22,180 bases of DNA, from assembly GCA_052315315.1 (NCBI GenBank), contig JBLSDE010000028.1, positions 1 to 22,180 on the forward strand. Direction: 5' to 3'. A program made the position numbers and the translations under genes. Below the pieces are notes generated by a model that saw only the letters and a list, made by a program, of their open reading frames with translations, made no database searches and was not told the origin of the DNA. This document shows, piece after piece, positions 16,450 through 22,180 of the stretch (within the stretch, counting starts at the first letter, position 1; each line of letters opens with the position of its first letter). This stretch comes from Cuniculiplasma sp052315315 (GTDB lineage Archaea; Thermoplasmatota; Thermoplasmata; Thermoplasmatales; Thermoplasmataceae).

Positions 16450-17655
16450 TCAGAGGCTTATACCTTCGGCATACTTTTCCACTGTTTCCTGGAACCTCTT
16501 ATTCCTGCTTCTCTCAACAAGTGAGCCAATAAAACCACCTGTTATGAGATTTATTGCATCCTTATGGCCTATTCCCCTGCTTTCCAGATAGAGAACCTGC
16601 TCAGAATCCACAGAACTGATTGCCGATGCATGCTTTGAACGTGTATTTGCATTTTTAATCTGTAAGCCCGGTTTTGAGTTTGCGTATCCATCCTTTGAAA
16701 GAAGCAGTATTCTGGAATCGTAGAAACCTGTCGTTTCAACGCTTTCAGCTTCGATATCAACATTTCCCCTGTGTATTGTGGAACTCTTACCAGTCACAAC
16801 TCCCCTTACCTGAACGTCAGCAGCGCAGTGCTTTCCAACTTCGAAGGTGTTGTCTCTTATATCTATTTCCTGTTCCCCATCGCTGAAACTTGCGCCGAAC
16901 ACTCTGTAATCCGAATTATCTCCCTCCTGATAGGATTCGTTTAGGAATATTACCTTCCCTGAACCATGATTTACATGGAAAATCTTGAATGTTGTTTCCT
17001 TACTCTGGAATGTCCTGATGAATGTAAAATCGATTACAGAATGGTTTTTGTCCTGAAGATAGTTGTAATCCACACTTGCACCCTGGTCGAGGAAAATGTA
17101 GGTTGTCTTTCCCTGGACACATCTTGAATTATCGTCCGATGCACTGAATATCTCCTCGGTTATGGTAACCTTTGAAAATGCACCAACCATTATCACGTTC
17201 TTTTCTGATCCGGATTTATTGGATTCCTCTGAAAGGATTGTTATTTCAGTTTTTACATCCTTTCCTATGTTTATGAAATATCCTGAGGACCAGGAGGCAT
17301 TTATGAGATATTCCTCCCTCTCCTTTCCCTTCTCTTCCCATACTTTTGCAGGAATATCTTCCAGGGACTCAGTGATGTTTTTCACCTTGACCCCATTTAT
17401 TTCTCTGGATTTTACAAGAAAACCGTTTCGCAGCTGGATATCATAACCTTCCCTGATCACGGAATCTTCTCTTTTCCTGACACCCATGGCCATTTCTTCC
17501 AGATCTTTGTCAGTGTATTTCACATAATCCTTGACAGTTGGACTCTCCTTGTAGTTCCTTGCGGGAGTCCTCAAGAAGAGAAGGAAAGAATCCTGCCTGT
17601 AATTGTAGGCAGGATCCTTGAGTCTTGTTTTCAGAATTTCAGAGAACTGCTCCAT
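16450..17655 (-). CDS. sufD: SufD, Fe-S cluster assembly scaffold subunit
   Basis: A 401-residue right-handed beta-helix protein of the SufB/SufD family that pairs with SufB on a SufC dimer. The C-terminal half has the family pattern STIHRGNVDIEAES (about 292-305), LLLSKDGYANSKP and SKHASAISSVD, where H342 is the histidine expected at the SufB-SufD interface. It then ends with ESRGIGHKDAINLITGGFI, the helical tail that binds SufC. It lacks the cysteine that SufB carries, and the N-terminal 100 residues are poorly conserved, as usual for SufD. It follows sufB after six bases, and a GGGATGAT element covering the sufB stop can serve as ribosome binding site. Confidence 0.9.
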   Translation of the reverse strand: MEQFSEILKTRLKDPAYNYRQDSFLLFLRTPARNYKESPTVKDYVKYTDKDLEEMAMGVRKREDSVIREGYDIQLRNGFLVKSREINGVKVKNITESLEDIPAKVWEEKGKEREEYLINASWSSGYFINIGKDVKTEITILSEESNKSGSEKNVIMVGAFSKVTITEEIFSASDDNSRCVQGKTTYIFLDQGASVDYNYLQDKNHSVIDFTFIRTFQSKETTFKIFHVNHGSGKVIFLNESYQEGDNSDYRVFGASFSDGEQEIDIRDNTFEVGKHCAADVQVRGVVTGKSSTIHRGNVDIEAESVETTGFYDSRILLLSKDGYANSKPGLQIKNANTRSKHASAISSVDSEQVLYLESRGIGHKDAINLITGGFIGSLVERSRNKRFQETVEKYAEGISL

Positions 17656-17661
17656 GAAGTA

Positions 17662-19107
17662 TCATCCCACTGCGCCAAGCTTACCCATTTCAAGCTTTAC
17701 AAGCCTGTTCATTTCTATGGCAAACTCCATTGGAATCTCTCTCATCACATCATCAAGGAAACCCAGGACGATCATTGATGAGGCTTCATCTTCTGAGAGA
17801 CCCCTTGATCTGAGATATGTCAGTTCCTCAGTACCGATCTTTCCAACGGTTGCCTCATGTGAGAATGTTCCTGTGGGCTCGTATATTTCGTCATGAGGAT
17901 ATGTGTATGACTGGGATTGATCGTTTATCAGGAGTGCGTCACACTGGACTCTGCTTCTTGATTCAACCGCACCCTTGTTCATTCTCAGGAGACCCCTGTA
18001 TATGGCCTTTCCGTCGTCTATGCTTATACTCTTTGCAATTATCTTTGAAGATGTGTGAGGAGCCATGTGGATTGCCTTTGCACCCGTATCCTTTATTGTT
18101 CCCGGACCTGCCAGTGATATGTTCAGGTTCGAGGTTGTGGCATGAGGGCCTCTCAGGTATGAGGATGGATATATCATTGTGACCTTTGATCCCAGTGATC
18201 CGCCAACCCATTCCATCTTGGCATTTTCATCGACCCATGCCCTCTTTGTTGGCATGTTGTATACACTCTTTGACCAGTTCTGGACACTTGTGTATCTGAC
18301 ATTAGAGTTCTTATGAGCATATATTTCCACAATGGCGCTGTGTAGTGAGTCCTTGTCCCATCTTGGGGCGGTGCAACCCTCTATGTAATGGACGCTTGAA
18401 CCCTCATCACCAACCACTATGGTGTGCTCAAACTGACCAGTGCTTTCGTTATTCATTCTGAAATATGTCTGGAGAGGCATGTCTATGTGCACTCCTTTCG
18501 GAACATACAGGAATGAACCTCCACTCCATACTGCTCCGTTGAGAGCTGCAAACTTGTTGTCTGTAATTGGAACAGCCTTACAGAAGTATTCCTTTACCAG
18601 ATCGGGGTGATTCTTCACAGCGGAGTCCAGATCCATGAAGACCACACCCTTATCCTCCCACACCTTTTTCAGGGAATGGTAGACACCTTCGCTCTCGTAC
18701 TGTGCCACTGATCCTGCCAGATACTTTTGCTCCATCTCTGGTATTCCAAGCTTCTGGAATGTCTCCTTGATCTGGTCTGGAACGTCATCCCAGTTGTTTG
18801 CCTTCCTCTCATCAGGCTTATTGTAATAGTTTGTGTTTTCCCAGTCTATGCCTGATAGATCGGGGCCCCAGTTTGGCATTGGCTTTGACTGAAACACCTC
18901 GAGGGCCTTCAACCTGAATCTTCTCATCCAGTCCGGTTCCTTTTTAATCTCAGAAATCTCCTCAACCACTGCCCTGTTGAGACCTTTTCCTGTTGAGTAT
19001 ATTGGATTATATCTGTCATGGAATTCCCAGTCTGAACTCTTGGAATTCTTCAAGCCATCTAGCAATCTTTCTATTTCTTCTTCCTTATTTTCTACCTGTA
19101 CTTCCAT
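17662..19107 (-). CDS. sufB: SufB, Fe-S cluster assembly scaffold subunit
   Basis: A 481-residue beta-helix scaffold on which the nascent cluster is built. Residues 26-110 match the conserved SufB N-terminus (PDWMRRFRLKAL, PMPNWGPDLSGIDW) but carry no cysteine motif there. The core has SGGSFLYVPKGVHIDMPLQ, EGCTAPRW (C245) and NWSKSVYNMPTKRAWV, all diagnostic. C389 in RVQCDAL and H417-E418 in FSHEAT are the residues expected to take the cluster or sulfur at the SufD interface. The C-terminal RSRGLSEDEASSMIVLGF is the SufC-binding tail. A strong AAGGAG ribosome binding site overlaps the end of sufC and sits nine bases before ATG 19107. Confidence 0.95.
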   Translation of the reverse strand: MEVQVENKEEEIERLLDGLKNSKSSDWEFHDRYNPIYSTGKGLNRAVVEEISEIKKEPDWMRRFRLKALEVFQSKPMPNWGPDLSGIDWENTNYYNKPDERKANNWDDVPDQIKETFQKLGIPEMEQKYLAGSVAQYESEGVYHSLKKVWEDKGVVFMDLDSAVKNHPDLVKEYFCKAVPITDNKFAALNGAVWSGGSFLYVPKGVHIDMPLQTYFRMNNESTGQFEHTIVVGDEGSSVHYIEGCTAPRWDKDSLHSAIVEIYAHKNSNVRYTSVQNWSKSVYNMPTKRAWVDENAKMEWVGGSLGSKVTMIYPSSYLRGPHATTSNLNISLAGPGTIKDTGAKAIHMAPHTSSKIIAKSISIDDGKAIYRGLLRMNKGAVESRSRVQCDALLINDQSQSYTYPHDEIYEPTGTFSHEATVGKIGTEELTYLRSRGLSEDEASSMIVLGFLDDVMREIPMEFAIEMNRLVKLEMGKLGAVG

Positions 19108-19112
19108 TTTTA

Positions 19113-19850
19113 TCAGCTCCTTATCCAGTCATAACCCTTTTCCTCTATCTGTAGGGCAAGGTTCTTATCCCCTTCCTTTTCAATTCTTCCGCTAACAAGT
19201 ATGTGCACAAAGTTTGGATCAATGTTTTTAAGTATTCTCTGGTAGTGGGTTACAATGAGGAAACCAACTTCACCACTGGCATATTCCATTATCTCGTCTG
19301 CCACAAGCCTCAGTGCATCCACATCAAGTCCTGAATCTATTTCGTCAAGAATGACTATCTTTGGCCTGAGTATGGCCATCTGCAGAATTTCGAATCTCTT
19401 CCTCTCCCCTCCGGAGAAACCATCATTTACAGACCTTGACATGAATGATTCATCGAGACCAACTTTCTTCAAATGCTTTTTAACATTATCGAAAAACTGT
19501 GTAACCGTTGTCTTGTCTTCTGGATGAAGCTGCTTGTATGCAGTTCTAAGGAATGATGATATTCTTACACCCGGTATCGCTATTGGGCTCTGAAATGCAA
19601 GGAATAGCCCTGCTCTTGCCCTCTCCTCCGGGGTCTTGTGTGTCAGATCAACCCCGTCCAGCATTATGGAACCACCTTCAATTGTGTAGTCCGGATGACC
19701 AATTAAAACGTTGCCAAGAGTGCTCTTACCGGCTCCGTTAGGTCCCATAAGCGCATGAATCTCTCCGCCTTTTACCGTTAAATTAACCCCTTTCAGGATC
19801 TTTTTGCCATCAATGCTTGCAGACAGATCCTTAATCTTCAATTCTACCAT
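19113..19850 (-). CDS. sufC: SufC, ABC-type ATPase of the SUF scaffold
   Basis: A 245-residue soluble ABC ATPase that drives shape changes of the SufB-SufD pair. It has Walker A GPNGAGKS (36-43), Q-loop Q87 in LAFQSPIAIPG, signature FSGGERKR (145-152), Walker B VILDEIDSGLD (D169, E170) and H202 in VTHYQR. EIDSGLDVDAL after Walker B and the SGGERKRFEILQ signature are typical of SufC. It is the first gene of the sufCBDSU operon, with a TATA-like TTTAAATAA about 26 bases before its ATG on the minus strand, and it diverges from the SufR-like gene. Confidence 0.96.
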   Translation of the reverse strand: MVELKIKDLSASIDGKKILKGVNLTVKGGEIHALMGPNGAGKSTLGNVLIGHPDYTIEGGSIMLDGVDLTHKTPEERARAGLFLAFQSPIAIPGVRISSFLRTAYKQLHPEDKTTVTQFFDNVKKHLKKVGLDESFMSRSVNDGFSGGERKRFEILQMAILRPKIVILDEIDSGLDVDALRLVADEIMEYASGEVGFLIVTHYQRILKNIDPNFVHILVSGRIEKEGDKNLALQIEEKGYDWIRS

Positions 19851-19934
19851 AATTCCAAATCAGTTTAGATTATTTAAACACTTTCATGTGTCTAAATGAA
19901 CAAAACTTAATATATTGTTTTACATTAAACAGTT
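19851..19934. promoter_or_regulatory. Divergent suf promoter region with candidate SufR operators
   Basis: Eighty-four bases separate the sufC and regulator starts. On the minus strand TTTAAATAA (19870-19878) fits a sufC TATA box; on the plus strand CTTAATATAT (19906-19915) fits one for the regulator. An inverted repeat GTTTA-N7-TAAAC (19863-19879) covers the first box. A second, TGTTT-N6-AAACA (19916-19931), lies between the second box and the ATG. Both share a TTAAACA half site. TTTAGA (19864-19869) and TCTAAA (19891-19896) form a wider pair. A repressor bound here could block both promoters; this is inference. Confidence 0.5.
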
Positions 19935-20600
19935 ATGGATGTTAATTTAACAGCAAGTCCTTTACTGGGAGATGTGAAAACAAAGATACTTTTGTACCTT
20001 TCAGACGGCGAGAAAAGTATGGGGGGACTTTCATCCTATCTTATGATTAACAAAACTGCAGTGAAAGAGCATATGGAGACCCTTGAAAGAATGGGCTATG
20101 TAAGATCATTTTTCAAAAAGGAGAAGACGGGAAGGCCTTCAAAATATTATGAAATCACTAAAACAGGAATGGAACTATTCCCAAAGAAATATGCACAGTT
20201 AATGGAAGCTTTTATCTCTGAGGTCAGAGAAGAGTTCGGCGAAATGAAACTGAACCTAATTCTTGGAAAGGTTGCAGACCGGCTCATTTCAAAATCTCCT
20301 GTTCCAAATGCTGGAGATTTAACGGAAAGAGAGGCGAAGATAGAGAAACTCAAATCCTTTGTTGATACCCTCAATAATCTTGGATATTACGCAAGAATGG
20401 AGATAGATGGGGAAGTTGTCAGGATCATAAGGCACAACTGCATATTCTACGAAATGGCCAAGACAAGCGGAAAAGTTATATGCGACGTACTGGGCAAGGA
20501 CCTCATAGAAAAATCAGGTGAGAAGAATTTCAGTATAGTGGAAAAATTTTCTGAAGGCGGCAACAGATGCGTTGTGGAAGTTGACCTGGACAATCAATAA
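19935..20600 (+). CDS. SufR-like Fe-S cluster regulator (winged helix-turn-helix)
   Basis: A 221-residue transcription factor divergent from the suf operon. Residues 12-80 form an ArsR/DeoR-type winged helix: KTKILLYLSDGEKS, the recognition helix around INKTAVKEHMETLERMGYV, and the wing KTGRPSKYYEIT. The C-terminal half has C169 (RHNCIFYEMAK), C183 (KVICDVLG) and C212 (GGNRCVVEV). SufR proteins bind a 4Fe-4S cluster through cysteines spaced roughly C-x12-C-x13-C-x14-C. Here the spacing is C-x13-C-x28-C, which fits the first, second and fourth positions with the third missing (K197 region). It probably represses sufCBDSU when clusters are plentiful. Start ATG 19935 has a TATA box about 25 bases upstream. 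Its stop is seven bases from the convergent dehydrogenase stop. Confidence 0.82.
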   Translation: MDVNLTASPLLGDVKTKILLYLSDGEKSMGGLSSYLMINKTAVKEHMETLERMGYVRSFFKKEKTGRPSKYYEITKTGMELFPKKYAQLMEAFISEVREEFGEMKLNLILGKVADRLISKSPVPNAGDLTEREAKIEKLKSFVDTLNNLGYYARMEIDGEVVRIIRHNCIFYEMAKTSGKVICDVLGKDLIEKSGEKNFSIVEKFSEGGNRCVVEVDLDNQ

Positions 20601-20607
20601 TATTAAT

Positions 20608-21537
20608 TTACTGTAAATTTTCAATCATATCCTGAACTGTTTTTTTCAGATCATAACGTATGGCGAAATCCCAGTCGGATTTCGATTTTGTTATGTCAAG
20701 GGAGTGTGGCCAGGATTCTGCGATCTTTTGTCTGAAATCCGGTTTATAATCAACCTTAAAATTTGGTTTAAACTCAAGTATCTCTTTGTAGAGCTGTTCC
20801 GGCGTAAAGGTATAACTCATTACATTATATGCCGTTCTTACTGTCAACCGGCTTGGTTCTGTATGCATGAATTTGATGGTTGATTCCATTGCATCCTGCA
20901 TATACATCATGGGCAAGGGAGTATCCTTCTCAAGATAACACAGGTAAGATGAATTTCTGGCCGCGTGCCTTATCATATCAACTGCGTAATCTGTCGTTCC
21001 CGCAGTTGGGGGTACCCTATAGCTTATCAACCCTGGATATCTAAGACTTCTAACATCCAGATCGAACTTTTCGTAATAATACTGAAATAGCATCTCGCCA
21101 GCTGCCTTTGTTATACCGTACATTGTGGTTGGAATTGAATCGTGTCTTATGGGTGCATTTTCCTTTGGTGCCTCTGGACCATATACACCGATGGTAGAAG
21201 GGATGAATACCTTATTTACGTTATACTTAACACTTGCATTTAGAATATTCATTGTTCCGGTTAGATTAACAGAATAGGCCAAATATGGATCCTTTTCACC
21301 TGATGCAGATAGTATGGATGCCAGATGATAGACCTGGTCCGGCTTGAATTTTTCAAAAATCTTTTCTGTAAGTTCCTTGCTTTTCACGTCCAGATATTCA
21401 AACTGCAAGTCACCTATGGACTGATTCCTTGGCGTTATATCTGTACACAAAATTTCTGCATCTATACTTGATTTAATGATTCTAATTAATTCTGCTCCAA
21501 CTTGACCATTACTTCCGGTAATGAGGATTTTAATCAT
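20608..21537 (-). CDS. tdh: L-threonine 3-dehydrogenase, SDR type
   Basis: NAD-dependent enzyme that oxidises L-threonine to 2-amino-3-ketobutyrate, the first step towards glycine and acetyl-CoA. The 309-residue protein is an extended short-chain dehydrogenase: cofactor motif GSNGQVG (8-14), D33 in CTDITP to bind the ribose, HLASILSA, S114-T115 in PSTIGVYG, and catalytic Y140 and K144 in MYGITK. The segments RYPGLISYRVPPTAGTTDYAVDM, AYNVMSYTFTPEQL and SWPHSLDITKSKSDW are characteristic of this group, known in Thermoplasma and some bacteria, and not of sugar epimerases. It is unrelated to the zinc-dependent threonine dehydrogenases of Pyrococcus. The start ATG 21537 follows a T/A-rich element at about -25. 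A short open frame overlaps this start by four bases. Confidence 0.9.
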   Translation of the reverse strand: MIKILITGSNGQVGAELIRIIKSSIDAEILCTDITPRNQSIGDLQFEYLDVKSKELTEKIFEKFKPDQVYHLASILSASGEKDPYLAYSVNLTGTMNILNASVKYNVNKVFIPSTIGVYGPEAPKENAPIRHDSIPTTMYGITKAAGEMLFQYYYEKFDLDVRSLRYPGLISYRVPPTAGTTDYAVDMIRHAARNSSYLCYLEKDTPLPMMYMQDAMESTIKFMHTEPSRLTVRTAYNVMSYTFTPEQLYKEILEFKPNFKVDYKPDFRQKIAESWPHSLDITKSKSDWDFAIRYDLKKTVQDMIENLQ

Positions 21538-21770
21538 ATGGACTTCATGGCAGGGAACTTAAAAAAATCATTGATCATGACTAGAGTTTCATATATAGGA
21601 TACCTGTGACATCCTCCCTCTGCTATATGAGGAAATTCCATTTCAGCTATTTGAGTTACCATCGCTGGCAGAACCCATATCTTCGTGGGCGTGAATTTGG
21701 AAGTCCTCATCCCTACTTGATTCATTCCAAAATTCCGGATATTTTTGCGGTCTTCAAGGTCACAATCCAT
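21534..21770 (-). CDS. Possible small ORF coupled to tdh (doubtful)
   Basis: A 78-codon frame from ATG 21770 ends in a TGA that overlaps the tdh ATG as ATGA, the classic coupling arrangement. The product contains VTQIAEMEFPHIAEGGCHRYPIY but matches no family I recognise. There is no clear ribosome binding site or TATA box at its start. The plus strand is also open over most of this stretch, so it may be chance or a gene remnant. Confidence 0.25.
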   Translation of the reverse strand: MDCDLEDRKNIRNFGMNQVGMRTSKFTPTKIWVLPAMVTQIAEMEFPHIAEGGCHRYPIYETLVMINDFFKFPAMKSI

Positions 21771-21899
21771 TGTGAGACCCCATACTTTGCATTTTTATAT
21801 GAGATCTAACAGTCTGAGGCATTCTTGATGTTTGGAAGAGTTATGATCGTTGAACCATTTACATCGCTTCCACAAATATCAAATAAATTTTTTGAAGAA
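21771..21899. other. Short gene-free stretch between the doubtful small ORF and the truncated paralogue
   Basis: I see no ORF, repeat or RNA here. The minus-strand genes on both sides have no T run at this junction, so no clear terminator follows the surface-protein paralogue. Confidence 0.4.
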
Positions 21900-22180
21900 T
21901 TATCCTACTGGTATGGCCTTTACAATAGAAACAGAGGGATTGAAAGAATATTCATCACCAGAGTTTCCATAGAAATGGACATTGTCCGATGATTCATATA
22001 GGTAAACATCAAGAATGCTTCCATTATCTCCCCTCACGTTGTTTTCTATTGTTAAAGTGTCGAATGATACATTCTCATTCACAACAACTGATATAGATGT
22101 AAATGCAGCTGCGATAGATGCCATAAGTCCGATCTCTGCAAAGGCAAGTGTAACTTCATCAGCTAAGTCTTCAGCTGAAC
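21900..22180 (-). CDS. C-terminal part of a second surface protein, paralogue of 6199-7935 (runs off right edge)
   Basis: The minus strand is open from the window edge to the TAA at 21900-21902, about 93 codons. It aligns without large gaps to the end of the 578-residue protein: AEDLADEVTLAFAEIGL against AEDLADELTLAFAEIGL, and VHFYGNSGDEYSFNPSVS against VHFYGNAGDEYSFNPSVS. The stretch between, around ENNVRGDNGSILDV, differs much more. It therefore has the second hydrophobic segment and the beta tail of the family. The rest of the gene, with its anchor, lies beyond the window. Function unknown. Confidence 0.85.
   Translation of the reverse strand, partial: SAEDLADEVTLAFAEIGLMASIAAAFTSISVVVNENVSFDTLTIENNVRGDNGSILDVYLYESSDNVHFYGNSGDEYSFNPSVSIVKAIPVG

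Noticed and set aside
17817..18182. 121-codon frame antisense to sufB
   Set aside because: It sits opposite diagnostic SufB residues including C389, and its Cys/Arg/His-rich composition is typical of a shadow frame.
1..22180. tRNA, rRNA or CRISPR array
   Set aside because: I looked for tRNA T-loop patterns with matching stems, long GC-rich rRNA-like stretches and regularly spaced direct repeats and saw none.

Overview
The window looks like a chromosomal piece of a moderately AT-rich thermoacidophilic archaeon of the order Thermoplasmatales (Thermoplasma, Ferroplasma or Cuniculiplasma type). The reasons are the HerA-Mre11-Rad50 locus, an SDR-type L-threonine dehydrogenase like the one known from Thermoplasma, heavy use of AGA/AGG arginine codons, and TATA-like boxes about 25 bases before many start codons, as in leaderless archaeal transcripts. 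Genus and species cannot be fixed from the sequence alone.

Layout. (1) Bases 1-195 hold the N-terminal 65 codons of an IS5-like (DUF772-type) transposase that runs off the left edge on the minus strand; a gene-free stretch follows to about 611. (2) 612-5986 is a DNA-end-resection cluster on the plus strand: HerA translocase, Mre11 nuclease and Rad50 ATPase. The usual fourth partner, the NurA nuclease, is not here. (3) 5987-7935 has a small intergenic island with unusual codon use, then a gene for a membrane-anchored, mostly extracytoplasmic protein. A close paralogue of its C-terminus enters at the right edge (21900-22180, minus strand). (4) 8190-10791 (minus) encodes an APC-family amino-acid permease and an M50 site-2-type membrane protease. 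(5) 11115-13387 (plus) encodes an aldo/keto reductase, whose normal N-terminus is out of frame with any usual start, and a zinc alcohol dehydrogenase of the cinnamyl-alcohol-dehydrogenase type. (6) 13392-14621 (minus) is a membrane protein with a signal peptide and two internal beta-type repeats. (7) 14776-19850 (minus) is a complete SUF iron-sulfur cluster operon, sufC-sufB-sufD-sufS-sufU, with 4-19 base junctions. It diverges from a SufR-like iron-sulfur regulator at 19935-20600 across an 84-base promoter region that carries paired inverted repeats. (8) 20608-21537 (minus) is L-threonine 3-dehydrogenase, with a possible short ORF overlapping its start.

How it works together. The strongest module is the SUF block. 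SufS would mobilise sulfur from cysteine and SufU would accept or relay it. SufB-SufC-SufD would build the cluster, and the divergent SufR-like protein would sense cluster status and control both itself and the operon. This bacterial-style full set is more than the SufB-SufC core kept by many archaea. HerA-Mre11-Rad50 is a canonical archaeal break-processing set. The two secreted paralogues and the repeat-containing membrane protein are likely cell-surface, lineage-specific genes whose role cannot be read from sequence. No rRNA, tRNA or CRISPR array was seen.
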